From the NCBI GenBank assembly GCA_029948255.1, contig JALIZF010001724.1:1-64000 (forward strand): DNA of 64,000 bases, read 5' to 3'. Source of the DNA: Telmatactis stephensoni. Taxonomy: Eukaryota; Cnidaria; Anthozoa; Actiniaria; Isophelliidae. A program made the translations under genes and the position numbers. Below are positions 1 to 12,147 of the stretch, piece after piece (position 1 is the first letter of the stretch; each line of letters begins with the position of its first letter). The notes under the pieces are model-generated. The model was not told the DNA's origin. It made no database searches and worked only from the letters and a program-made list of their open reading frames with translations.

Positions 1-84
1 TAGGGTAGCAAAACGCAGAATGATATACTGGCTAATGGACCCTTGATTTTACATGTTGATGCATCTGTCAATGATAACTTTTTG

Positions 85-282
85 TTTGAAATAGTCCAAT
101 TCTGAGATATACGTCACCTAGCTACCATGTACAAAGAAATCAGAATGAAGCTACATGCATAATAAAGCTTGTAAAACATTTGCCTTGTTATGAATGACTG
201 AGCTTTATGCACTTAATCTTGTCTTTGATTCCTTTGTATGTGGCAAGTGAAGAATTCTTGGAAGTTAGCTATTACTACATAT
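85..282 (+). repeat. Dispersed repeat, copy A of a four-copy family
   Basis: It shares a block ending TATGTGGCAAGTGAAG plus upstream sequence with copies near 9727-9846, 22652-22838 and 56331-56412. Copies A and B align over almost 190 bases, starting at ATAGTCCARTTCTGARATAT. No protein is encoded. It lies in the Unkempt intron after exon 7 and accounts for most of the left edge of the window. Confidence 0.65.
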
Positions 283-315
283 GTAAAATTTGCCTTAATT
301 CATTAATAATAATAC

Positions 316-3300
316 CTGATGGTCTTCTTCTCGACTGCTGCTTCTCTCAGACCTTTCAGAGCCTGGTGCTTTAGGGTACGACCCTCCTGGAGTTACAGGT
401 TCACCAAGACTTCCAGATCCCACAGATGATGCAGACATTGAACGTGAAGGTTTAGCTACTGGTTGGGGGAGGCTAGTTGAAATAGATCCCTCTAATGAGA
501 AACCTGATGATACTCCTAAAGGTAAAGACTAAATAGACAATATTTAGTTACATCAACAAGTGATGACCTGTACTACTACAAAGTCAAGGATGACATTGTA
601 TGAGGGTACATCCATAATTAATACAGTATAAGTTTCAGTGATATTGAATTTATTTTATAATGCCAAGTTTTTCAACAAAGCCTCTGTTATCAGGGCTGGT
701 GAAAATGAACAACACATGGAAACTACGTTCTAAGTAAAAAAGCAATAATACAAAATATATGTAATTATCCTTAACAAATCAGTGTCAATTTCTCTGTGCT
801 CACTATGCCATGAACAGAGCCAAAAATACAGCAATTTGTTAGTGAAAATTATATATTCAAGAGGTCACATCTTGGTCATTATTTAACTCAGATTTCCATG
901 ACATTTGGCATATAAATGTTCTTTCATTTAAATCTTCTATAGAAATTGAGGATCAAAATTTGATAAAATTAGTTCAGTTAATTAGGGAACTTACCACAAA
1001 CTCATCCTCAGCTACCTCTCTAGTGACAGTAGATTCATCTAAAAACACAATAACTAGTTATTATTAAGGTGGCTCGACCCAATTTTCAAGTAGAGCTACC
1101 AGTCGTCTTTGAGTGAAAAACTATTTGTTCATGAGCAGTCTGATAGTAAATTACATATTACACCCTTATCAGACAAAGATCAAAGTTTATGATGACGTAT
1201 GTTATATGGAGATCGGCGCTATTATGGCGACGCCTTAAAAGAATTCCCCTTTTTACATATTCTCGATTTTAATGAGTTTTAGGCTTATTCTTAAAAAATG
1301 CTCTTGTGATCTTGTAGTTAACATCACTACCTTAAGCTCTAGCAAATTAAACGAAATTCTGAGAGAGCGTTTTAAGATATCATCGATGAAAGATTTTAAC
1401 TGCAAAAATCAAGCGTAAACAAAACAACTTTTTGAATCTCCTACAATTAAAAAGAAAGTAGCACATCTAAGTTACTTTTTCATCTCAAATTGTTGTAAAG
1501 ATATCAAATTTGGCTACTGAAAGAGATGAGAGAAATTACATTGATATCGAGAAAAGTGAGCCGAACTCATGTATATGGACATGCTGATTCTGCGTCTGTT
1601 GCCCAAATTTCGCTCTATTTTTACATAAACTGCAATATTTAAAGATCCCTTTGATAAATATTGTTTAAAAAATTAGTATGGTTGAGTTTTGGTAATAGTT
1701 GATATGATATAGTGTTTTCAAATTCATTGAATCATTTTATGGCTGTAAAATATTAGCTTCAAATCAGTATATTTTTTCAGCCGGATACAGTGGTCGACAA
1801 CTCATTGATGCATGATGCAGCTCTTTTGTTTTAGTTTGTCATGTTTTTGTGCATTCTAGCACCTGATGCAAATTGCGGAACGTTTCATACCTTCCGATTA
1901 CTCTTCCGAGATATGGTAATCGCTAGAAAGAAATCTTTTTAACTGTACATTTCTTTGCAGCATGTCAGCAAATCGTTCTATTTTTACTTTGTCTCCCCAT
2001 GATTCTGCTATTGACGAGTTTCCATCTGCGGTTGTGTGACAAAACGTTTCTTTCCTTTTTGGCATTCTTATGAAAATTTCATTCTAACAATTACCATATT
2101 TCGGAAGAGTGCTCGGAAGGTAATGAAGCGTTCCGCAATTTGCATCAAGTGCTGGAATGCATGAAAACATGATAAACTAAAACAAAAGAGCTACGTACAT
2201 CGCGCATCAACGAGTTGCCAACCACTGATTCCGGCTGAAAAATATACTGATTTGAAGCTAGTAATTGACCACCTTAAAGGGATTCAATGAACTTGAAAAC
2301 GCTATATTATATCACCTACTACCTAAACTAAATCACGCTAATTTTTAAACAATATTTATCGAAGAGATTTTGAAATATTGAAGTTTATGTAAAAATAGAG
2401 CGAATTGTGGACAATGGAAGCAAAGTCAGCATGTCAATATACATGAGTTCGGCTCACTTTTTTTCGAGATCAATCAATGCGATTTAACTCATCTCTTTCC
2501 GTCGAGAAGTTTGATATCCTTATAACAATTTGAGATAAAAAATCAACTTAGATGCGCTATTTTCCTTCCAGCTGTAGGAGATTCAAACAATTGTTTTTGT
2601 TTACGCTTAATTTTCGCGGTTAAAATCTTTCATCGATAATATCTCGAAAACGCTCTCTCAGAATTTCGTTTAATTCGCTAGAGCTAAAGGCAATGATGTT
2701 AACTACAAGATCACAAGAGCATTTTTAAGAATAAGCCTAGAACTCATTAAAATCGAGAATATGTAAAAAGGGGAATTCTTTTAAGGCGTCGCCATAATAG
2801 CGCCGATCTCCATATAACATACGTCATCATAAACTTTGATCTTTGTCTGATAAGGGTGTAATTATGTAATTTACTATCAGACTGCTCATGAACAAATAGT
2901 TTTTCACTCAAAGACGACTGTAGCTCTACTTGAAAATTGGGTCGAGCCACCTTAAATATAAAGTCAAATAAAGTAAAAAATAAATTAAAAAAATCATTAG
3001 CCTGTAACAACTTACGATCAACATGAGCAAAGGCACAGAAGGACCCCTGGGGCAGTAACCAGTTTGTTGCATATCATTACACTGGTAGACTTATAGATCT
3101 ACAAAGCAATGTACATATTAGGGTCTTAGAGTGAAAATAAGACTTTTCTTAACTGAGGCATAAATTTCTCCTTGTATAAAATGGAAATTTTAGTCTAAGA
3201 CCTGTCTTGTGGAGGAACAGTCTGAGCTGTTCCTGGATAAGGCATATACCTTAACTAAAAGTGCTGTTTATACAGGCATGTCCTCATGGTCTCATATAAA

Positions 3301-6300
3301 TACCCCTACTCAGCAGATTATAAAATTATTGCTTTTCTCAACAAATCAAGAGTTCCTAATGTAGGATGGTTTGACCATGACTTGAATGTTACTCCCTTCT
3401 TCATCCTAAAACTATAAACTAAGCTTTCAGGCATAAGCACCAACATCAGCCGTGTACAAAATCTTGTACATCCTGGTGGTGGGTGGTTATGCCCAAAATC
3501 TTGGCAAGATAAGGATATCAATTAAAATTTAATTTTTTAGACCAATAGCATGATTTAATGGCACTTTCCTTTCACAATTTGATGCAATTTTCCAATTACA
3601 CACAGACTGTAAAAGCATGTCCTTTCATTCAACTTCTTAAAATAATGAAGTGTGCAAAAATGGTTTGTCAACATACACAGACTCAATAAGGCAATACCCA
3701 TTAGCTGTGTTCGACTTTTCTCACGTCTGTGTGATAAAAGCAATACTGAGTCTGTTATGTTAATTGATTCCAGGCTTAAAGTATTACCAGTAAACTCATG
3801 CTAACTATAGATTACCTCAGGATGAAACTGTTGTTCTGTCCTGGTATGACAATAAGGGCAGTTATCTCCACTCTCACAACTTGATGGTTCTCCCACTCAT
3901 CACTGTGCTTAACATGAGGGCAAGGTGTAGATCTAAAACATGCAAAAATCAACAATTAAGTGACAGTCTTTTCCTTTTTATGGACTATAATAGCACAAAC
4001 ATGTCACATCTGTAACTGGATTATTACTGGGACATGATGTCAAAGTGACCACTAACCCAGGAATTTTGAAAGGTTCAAGGAAGGTTCAAGTCCCAACCCA
4101 AGCACTTGGATCACATGTGACTGAGTTTGTTTGATGTGTTGTTCTCTTAACCATGCCATGAAGATTTTTTCTCCAGGTTCTCCAGTTTTTCCTCCCTCAG
4201 CAAAAATCAACATGAGTTGAATGATGTATGAAAAATATCTAATATAGAGGTAGTAAGTGTGAGAATATACTGTCCCCCAATTAGTGCACAAGAGCTAGAA
4301 GACATCCATGGCATTTTAATAAACAGTTATTATTAGTTACTACTATTCTTTTCCAAAATATTTTTACCCAAATATAGACTTTTAGAATTACCAGATTTTT
4401 TAGATTTATAATGAAAGCTGGCAAAACTTCATTCAAAATCCCAAATCACACTTGACATCATATTGCTGTAAATAACACAGTCACATAAGTTTTTCATCAG
4501 GAATCAGGCATTATTATAATCTCACCTGGCTAGGTTTCATTTTTGAAGGTACAAAATATATAATCACCATTTGTCATGGCTTGCTATAATTAACTGCTCA
4601 ATGACATTCTCAGCCAGTAGACTATTATCTAAGCAACAGCCTGGTATATGGTATCAATAAATCACTAAACCAGCAGTGAGTAAAGATTATTTTATATATT
4701 GCCACAAAATTATCATTAATGCATGAGCACTATAAAATAACTTGTAGTCAAATTTACAGTAATCTCACCCGTTACAATATGAACACTGCAGCATGTAAAG
4801 TTTTACTACCAAAACTTCAACATGATATGACATAACAATGAGATAGTTAAATACAAGACAACTAGATATTTGAGCTCTCAATTAGACTGCTGCTACTTTC
4901 TTCTTGTAAAAATAGTTTTTATCATTACTTTTTATCCTAGTTTTATCATTGTTGTAGTTATTACTGTTAGTGCCTAGATCAGACCTGGATAGACACTTTA
5001 TAAATTGTTATCTATTATTCTTATTAAGTATGGTGAATTTGTAATTGAAAAAAACAACAATCCAAGTTACAAAAGCAGATCATTATGACCACAGGAAGCC
5101 CAATCTACAGAGCCAAAATGATGCTATCAATAATGAACAATAACAAGTCTAGCAAAATACAAGAGAGAGACAATGATGTGTACCAGTTATAGTAGTGTTC
5201 TCAAGAGATTTTAAAGCTGCAGGCAGCCAAGAATGTGAAGTAACTGGCACTTGCCAATCATTTTTACAAAAGAGCTGAGAAAACAGGATAATGTGGAATA
5301 ATGCTGATCAATCATGCATGGATTAGCTTTATACTATTAGGCACTATCAAACTGAAACCGAAACTGAAACTAAAATACATATTCATCCACAGAACCCCTT
5401 TTGAAAACTCCAAGTAGTGATTACAATACTAACTCTAAGCCATATTATACCAGTTTCTGAACTTTGATTTATAATGATATAAACTTACTGCATGACATTT
5501 TTGTGACATATTAATTTTGTGATTTTGGAGGTTGCATAATTTTCAACACTTTATTTCTGATTTGGTGAAAAAGTCACATTATAAATCATGTTATGTTCAC
5601 AACACTTATTTTTGAGATATATATTAATTTCACCATTTTTTTCAAACATGAAATTCACTAAATTAAAGTGCTGCAAAAATTTCATGGATTAAGGTAACAA
5701 AACTGTAACTTTGCAAAAGATATAAAATGGTTCCATTAAGCATAATGCTTATAATTGATAGATCTTTTGCACAATTACAATCCTTCACTTTCTACTGGTA
5801 AATGATAGTGATTACCTGTATCTATATTTTCTAGGACTCCGCCTTCGATCTCTTGTATTGTGATAATATGGGCAGGCATAACCTTGACGACACAAGCGAG
5901 GAGGTTTTTTACATTGCTCAGTTTTATAATTAGACAGCACAAAATTGGTATCTATGGGAACAAATATTGCACAAAGTTAATAATAAGTTAATAACAAAGT
6001 TAATAATGAAGTTTAACAATTCATTTCTCAATCAACAAAAAATACCTCATTAAGGAAGTACTTCAAGAAATACACCAGTATCAATACAATGTAAAGTACA
6101 TGAATCATGATCATTCTATTGTCTGATGTACAAATCAAATTGAAATATGAAACGCTTTGACATAATGACAAGACTTGCTACAGCAACTCACAGAAAACTG
6201 AGTTATATTTGTTTCTAAGTGGTGTATATTAAAAAGGTTAAAAGATTGCAGGCCACATATATATTTTCTCCAAACTGTGATAAGACAATACACTATTTCA

Positions 6301-7523
6301 TCAATAATGAATGCATTTGAGTGAAACCGCTTGTTTAAATGAAAATTTTACTCTAAAGAAAGTTTTCAGAGAAAAGAAAGCAATTTGAAGATCTTATTCA
6401 AAGGCACAAAAACTACACTTAAGAAACACAACTACTGAGCACAAAATCTGCGGCGAATAAAAACGATTTTTCACGATCGAACGAAGCAGGACTGTGTACG
6501 TAAAACTCTGGGTTTTGTTGGTTTTGAGGTCCCGTTAAATTGCTTTAATACTTACGATAGAATTTCGTCACCTTAATGGATTATATGCACAAGAAAAACC
6601 TGAACTCACACAAACACATAACCGCAAAGTATAATTAAACGTTCAAATTTACAAAATCTTTCAGCAAACGGAAGCTTGCGAGGAAAAGTGACCAAAGATT
6701 GCTCGTACACAAACCTTGCCACCGTGGATCTTCGATCACTGCTTTATTTTCACCACCTTGTTGTCCATCTATGTCTTCCTTTTCCATCGCCTGAAGTTCT
6801 CTAACATCATAAACTGGTTGTCTGAGATCGTGTGGTCCATGAGCGAAGGCACAGTGAGGTCCGTTCTTCACACAATATCCCCGTGAATCAGTCTCGTACA
6901 CACAGGTTGCAGTTTTATAGTAGCGAAGATGGTAGCGACGTTCAACATCGCCAGCAACTCGATGTAAATATGGACAGCTACGATTGAATGATTTGATTTA
7001 TTGTCAACGACATATTGTACAAAAACAAACGATTTCAGAGCTCGAATAAGAAGAATTACGTGAAAAAATAAACGAAGACAAGTATGACAAGAAAAAAATA
7101 TGGATGCTAGTTGACCAGGGACTTACTCGTCTCCCGAAGGACAGATGCCAGTCGTTTCGTCATATTGAGTACAATAAACATCAGGACTATAATTAAACGT
7201 TCCATCTCTTTTTTTCTTCGGCCTTCTTCTTCTTTGATTCATGAAATGCCAGTGAAAACAAGTGAAAGGTCTATGAGCTGTACATTTGTGCTGGAGGAAA
7301 AGAGGACACTGCTCCACTCGAAACTCTTTCAAGTACCTAAGTTTGAGGAAGCATAACAAAATTTTTTAAAAGGAAATCGGGAATTCAACTGATTACAAAA
7401 TACACGTATTGCTTACGTATAGTGGAAAGGTTTCTCCGGTTGAGGTTGGAGAGATGCAGCTAATCTACTTTCGGTCGAACCAGAGGCTGTACTGGAAGTC
7501 ATTACAGCCTCCGACGACGACAT
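316..7523 (-). CDS. unk: Unkempt-type CCCH zinc-finger RNA-binding protein, 5' seven exons (partial)
   Basis: Seven exons on the minus strand: 7523-7417, 7336-7127, 6977-6715, 5951-5816, 3932-3816, 3098-3016 and 515-316. All have AG/GT borders and compatible phases, and the 3' exons lie off the left edge. The protein begins MSSSEAVMTSS and reaches QPEKPFHYTYLKEF, the usual opening of Unkempt. It then carries a row of six CCCH fingers, including CTAHRPFTCFHWH, CVKNGPHCAFAH and CRQGYACPYYH, followed by a Ser/Pro-rich part with GGSYPKAPGSERS (exon 7). In animals, Unkempt binds UAG/U-rich mRNA through paired CCCH clusters and represses translation in the cytoplasm; that role is inferred here from family identity. 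Odd point: exon 5 needs one extra base near 3892-3894, and exon 6 needs one near 3083 and one near 3039-3040, to stay in frame. Adding them restores both the fingers and the splice phases, so these are sequencing errors or early decay. Confidence 0.9.
1068..2951. mobile_element. Long foldback (inverted-repeat) element flanked by TTAA
   Basis: Two arms of roughly 855 bases (about 1068-1920 and 2090-2951) are inverted copies of each other around a loop of about 170 bases. Each end reads GGTGGCTCGACCC inward from a TTAA (1064-1067 and 2952-2955), consistent with a TTAA target duplication as made by piggyBac-type transposases. No transposase reading frame is visible, so it is non-autonomous. It sits in the Unkempt intron between exons 6 and 7. 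Confidence 0.85.
3933..5815 (-). other. Unkempt intron 4 (no gene seen)
   Basis: This is a 1.9 kb AT-rich intron. A stretch near 4190-4265 (AAATCAACATGAGTTGAATG) is repeated at about 11806-11880 and looks like the tail of a retroposon. Nothing else could be supported on either strand. Confidence 0.5.
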
Positions 7524-8165
7524 GTTGTTTTGGGGAACCCGAAAACCAAACGCGCGCGCACCAAAAACATAGACAAACCATTGCATTATGGGATAGACCT
7601 CGCATCTTATTGGTCCAATAATGTCACGTGGTTTGTAGAAGATAGAAATGAAAGGTCAAATGACGTCAGAGTGGTCGCTTTGTGATTGGCTGATTAGTCG
7701 CTGAAACATGACGTTTTTGTGATAGATACACATACCTGGAAAAGTAAACAATATTCCTTGATAAATGATTTTATTGTGATTTCTTACTGACAGAAACTAG
7801 ATCGACAGCATAGCTGTCGAAATTTGAGAGCCAAATCAATTTTCGTCACTGCAAAAATGTTGTTTTGGTTTAAAAAGCCTTAGCAGAAATAGTCATTTGA
7901 AAATGGAAAAAGAAAAAATAAGAATGAAAAGAAAAGAAACATGAAAGATTTATGGCTAAGCGGGTTCGATCATGGATAGCGTTGAATGTACGAAAAGTTA
8001 TGTACAAAAGTACGAATGTTCGCTTAGGATTCCTGTATAGATACGAGATCGAAAGAGCCTGGATCCCAAAAGTCAGCGGACGGACAGCAACACGTTGGAC
8101 AGGTTGCTACAGAATATACAAGTTATTTTCCTCCAATTTCAACTCCCAATACAACATATTACGTC
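7524..8165. promoter_or_regulatory. Divergent promoter between Unkempt and the formiminotransferase-like gene
   Basis: About 640 bases separate the two start codons, which point away from each other. The segment holds an ATTGG/CCAAT pair (7609-7613 and 7615-7619), an E-box CACGTG (7625-7630), a perfect CRE palindrome TGACGTCA (7661-7668) and another ATTGG (7685-7689). All lie within 81 bases, nearer Unkempt. No TATA box is obvious. Shared bidirectional regulation is an inference from spacing and motif clustering. Confidence 0.6.
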
Positions 8166-10959
8166 ATGCAAAGGAATGCAATGAGTTTGGTAGCTTGTTT
8201 GCTGAATATTTCTGAAGCAAGAAGTCGGCATATCGTTGAAATGGTTGCCCAGTCTGCAATCAGCATTCCTAGTAGTCACGTGGTATCCAAATGTCCATGT
8301 ACAGTGCTAAACATTTTCTCTGACTATGACTACAACAGATCTGTCATTACAATAGCAGCTCCTGTTGAAAATATTGAAGAAAGTGTTTACAAAGCCTGTG
8401 AAACAGCTTATAATAACATTGACTTGTCTAGACACATAGGAGGGCATCCACGTTTAGGATCAGTTGACCTTGTGCCACTCCACCCTATCCACCCTAGTGT
8501 TAGTTTACAAGAATGTGGTCAAATTGCAAGAAAGATTGGACAAAGAATAGTTGAAAACATAACAGGGACGTCAGTATTTTTCTTTGGCCATGCTGATACT
8601 CCTCAATGCAGAGGTCTTGTCAGTAGGAGAAAAAGTGTTCATTGGTATAGTGGGAGAGCTGGGATGAGCTTTGATGACATTGGATGGGATATTGGCCCTG
8701 CCCCATCACATAGATATGGCTGTACAGGTATTGGTGCAGTACCTTATGTAACTAACTGCAATGTGACTATTAATACTAAAGACCTTGAGTTAGGTCAGAG
8801 TATTGCTAAAGCAATACGTGCCACAACACCTGGAGGTTTTCAGGGTGTTCAGTCAATGGCTTTTGAACATGAAGGAATGGTTGAAATTGCTTGTAATGTT
8901 GAAGCCTTTGAGGTAAGTTAATCAACCTGATATTGAGCAGCATCTTTGTAATTTAGCTGTTAGGCTACAGTGTGGGTGAAAAGGTCCCCAAATTATTTGC
9001 CTTTCTTTTTGGGGGTAGGACTGGTGATCAAGTCAAAAATACAGTGGGAATATGGGGGTGGGGAGGGGGGAATTGTGGCAGGATTAGGATGAAATTGCAG
9101 TGAAATAAATAGTGAGATTCAGAGAAAAATAATGCAGGGTGTATGAGCTCGATCTGTTGAGAGCCCTACATATCTTAAGATGCCTCTTTTAGGTAATGGT
9201 AGGAAGACATTGATATTGGTTTGCATGGGGGAGGGGGGTGGGTGGGGAGGGGAATACACTCTTATGGAATTGACATGGGTGGTTCGTCATCACACACACA
9301 CTTAAACATACGTAAATGAACAAACCAATCAAAGATCATGCCAGTGAATAATGATCACATGAAAGAAATTTTCATCTTGTAACCATTTATGTTTATTATT
9401 TTTTATTCTATCAATAAATATGCCTAGTCCCCAGGCTATCTCGTCTCTCGTTTCAAAATGTGACATCACAGAGTGACTCCAACAGGAACATGTTCTCTCG
9501 CACTTTGCACTTGCCCCAGGACTTGCTTGCGCTCCGTGCTTCAGAGGACGCCTAGGGACTAGGCTGTCAATAAACATAATGATGATAGGAAATAAAATAA
9601 AGTTAGTGGCTGGGTGACAGCAACAGTGAGGACAGCTACTGCAGGCCCAACTAGAATATAAAATTAAACTAAGAACAGGTTACAATTATTTATTACTAGC
9701 AACACCTGCCACATACAAAGGATTTAGAGTAAGGCTACGTGCTTAAATGTTTGTCTTGTTAAGAATGACCAAGTTTTATGCACATGACCTTGTCTTGATT
9801 CTTTTGTATGTGGCAAGTGAAGCATATCTTTGAAGTGGGCTATTGGTGTGATGCATTTGAGGCAAAATAGTTTTGAATGTCATTGAATCATCAGGGTCAT
9901 AGCATGTTGTTAGTGAAGGGCAGTAGTACTTGTATAATCCAGATTTTAGTGAGCTCAAATTTACTGTTGGTGTCCAATTGAAGGTCTTGAGCTAGGGTGT
10001 TCCAGACTCTGGTTGCTTTGGCGACTACACATCCTGTCACTAATTTCTACCAGGTGCAAGGCAGGAGTTCATTTGAGGTTTCTGGAATTTGAGTGAAATA
10101 ACCCAGTGGGCAAAAACTTAATTCAGAAGGGGACTTAGTTTATTAGTCCAAGACTTAGGTGACTTTACAAGGGAGAGGTTCATGTCTGTTGCTGTGCACA
10201 ACTGTCACATTTCAGCTTCTTTTTATATAATCGCTGTAGCTCTATGTATAATATTTAAAACCCCACCTATAGAAAAGTACTGAATGAGGGATTGGTAGAG
10301 GGTGCAATGTTCCCAATGGACGATTGGTTAAGACACATGTAGTGATGTTCATAGATAAAATATTTCATAAATTTATTCTTGACATTTTTTACTAATGTAG
10401 AGTACTTCCAGAAAATATCCATACCCCACCACGGAGGGAATTTGTAAATGGACCCCCCCCTATCCTCTGGAACTTCTGTTTTGCTTCCATACAAACTCTG
10501 TAATTTTGTTCTTTCTCTGACCCCCCTCTCCTCCAGAATTTCTAATTCCCTCCATGGTAGGGGCATGGATATTTTCTAGAACTACACAATTTTAATACAT
10601 CCATCATGGGCCTGATATTGAAGCAATTATATACATCACTACATGTCTCTTAGCTACAGGCTATGAGCCTGGGCTGCCTCTATATATGAACAGACTGTTT
10701 AATTTTTTAACTTCTAAATGGTAAATTTGATGATGGTGTCCTCCCATAGTGTCTTTCAGCTGATGGTAAGTTTCAATACACTGGTGCAGATGAAATTGAA
10801 GATAAGGTGAAACAACTGGCAAGTAGAGTTGGAGTCAAGACATTTGGTACTAAAATAGTTGGATTTACTCCAGAGGATGCTTATGTGAAAGCAGTAGATG
10901 CTCTAAAGAATGGCAATGCTGATGTATGGAAGACTGCAGGATATAATATTAGAATGTAA
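8166..10959 (+). CDS. FTCDNL1: Formiminotransferase-domain protein (FTCDNL1-like)
   Basis: Exon 1 is 8166-8912 (donor GTAAGT) and exon 2 is 10750-10959, giving 318 residues. The intron is in phase 0 between GAG and TGT. Visible motifs are ACLLNISEARS near the N-terminus, DYNRSVITIA, IGGHPRLGSVDLVPLHP, and a second half with VPYVTNCNVTINTKDLELG. Together these cover the whole formiminotransferase fold (about 320 residues); the cyclodeaminase domain of full FTCD is absent. FTCD transfers the formimino group of formiminoglutamate to tetrahydrofolate in histidine breakdown. Whether this stand-alone form does the same is not known. ATG at 8166 was chosen as the first in frame, but ATG at 8181 (MSLVACLLN) fits the family start equally well. 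The gene is divergent from Unkempt. The 1.8 kb intron carries at least three repeats. Confidence 0.85.
9422..9564. mobile_element. Short MITE with GCCTAGTCCC ends
   Basis: The ends GCCTAGTCCCCAGGC (9422) and CGCCTAGGGACTAGGC (9549-9564) are inverted copies around about 115 bases. It lies in the intron of the formiminotransferase-like gene and has no coding capacity. Confidence 0.55.
9727..9846 (+). repeat. Dispersed repeat, copy C
   Basis: It shares AATGACCAAGTTTTATGCAC and TGTATGTGGCAAGTGAAGCA with the copies at 85-282, 22652-22838 and 56331-56412. Located in the intron of the formiminotransferase-like gene. Confidence 0.6.
10397..10585. mobile_element. MITE with about 45-base inverted ends
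   Basis: The left end (GTAGAGTACTTCCAGAAAAT, followed by ATCCATACCCC) is mirrored by the right end (GGGGCATGGATATTTTCTAG, then AACTAC). The loop is C-rich and about 90 bases long. It sits 165 bases before exon 2 of the formiminotransferase-like gene. Confidence 0.6.
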
Positions 10960-11467
10960 AGAGTATGAACTAGTTTGCAAGAGATAATTATAAAACTACA
11001 AGATAAATATTGATATAATAATATTATTTGTATATGAACTGGATATAAAAAGTGGTATAAATTATTTGATAAGAAAACATGATCATAATCACTGATATTT
11101 GTGGCAATGGTCTGATAATTCTAAAAATTTTACATTTTTATTTGGATTCACCCATTTACCTCCATTTAGTTGATTTATTTTTTTAATGTCTCCACTCTGA
11201 CATTTTCTAATAAATAAGCCCTCACACACAGCAATACCTGTATTTTTCTCTTTATGTACAGTATATGCATGGTTAGCCTTGCATTTGAGCAAACCCTTAG
11301 TTAGGTTAGTCTGGACAAACCTATTAGCAACCAAGGGTTTGTTCCAATGCAATGCAGGCTGATCTAGTATATGGTTAGTTTCTTTGCAGCTGTACTCACA
11401 CAGTGTTTCGTCTGACAGAACATTGAGTGATAGCAATCTCCGATCCGGCTGTAAAGGAGACTGGTAA

Positions 11468-11698
11468 TATGGTCACAGGTAACCCAAGCTCCGTGTCAGT
11501 GAACTATAAGAGAATGTATGGGGTTTTTCAATACAACATTTTCAATAGAAATATTCGAATAAAATTGACCTTTCTTACATGTTGTCTTTGTGTGTCCTTT
11601 GGGGATGCCTATATTGACTTTTGGTAATTTTCGTCCCCCTTGCAATAGGGTCCCTTGCAATAGGATCACTGACACAGAGCTTGGGTTACCTGTGATAT
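11468..11698. mobile_element. MITE with GGTCACAGGTAACCC ends
   Basis: Inverted arms of about 35 bases (TCACAGGTAACCCAAGCTC on the left, its mirror on the right near 11665-11694) flank about 170 bases. Intergenic, no coding content. Confidence 0.6.
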
Positions 11699-11935
11699 GG
11701 TATGCGAATGGAGTACTTCTTGCAATATTTTTTGGGTGTGTTGCCTGGTTCCTCAAATCCTGCAGAGATACCTCAAATCCTGAGATACCTCAAATCCTGA
11801 GATAAATCAACATGTGAGTTGAGTGTTGTATGCAAAATATTTAATATGTAGAGCACTAGAGGTAGGTGTGTGTGGAGAAAAGTTGGAGATATTTTAATAA
11901 TAGTATGTGTTTGCTACTCTGAAACAGTGAGTATA

Positions 11936-12066
11936 AAATATAAAAAAATATTATATTATTATATATATATATATTATATATTATTACTATCATTATTATA
12001 TTATATTATTATATATATTATATATATTATTATTATATTATTATTATTAGTTATTTATTTATTTTA
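11936..12066. repeat. AT-rich microsatellite tract
   Basis: Almost pure TAT/ATA/TTA short repeats over about 130 bases. Open frames across it are low-complexity artefacts. Confidence 0.8.
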
Positions 12067-12147
12067 AATATATACTTTCACTTTCCTGTTGGAGCGTGTA
12101 TGATCCTTCAATCCTTCAACTGTCATATTTTAAAGAAACCAAAACAA

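Noticed and set aside
350..532. Plus-strand exon reading LSEPGALGYDPPGVTG to a stop
   Set aside because: The opposite strand (515-316) gives the Unkempt segment GGSYPKAPGSER with correct splice sites and phase, which explains the open frame.
7952..8215. Open frame of 87 codons upstream of the formiminotransferase-like gene
   Set aside because: Different frame, no family match and overlaps the true start; probably leader sequence.
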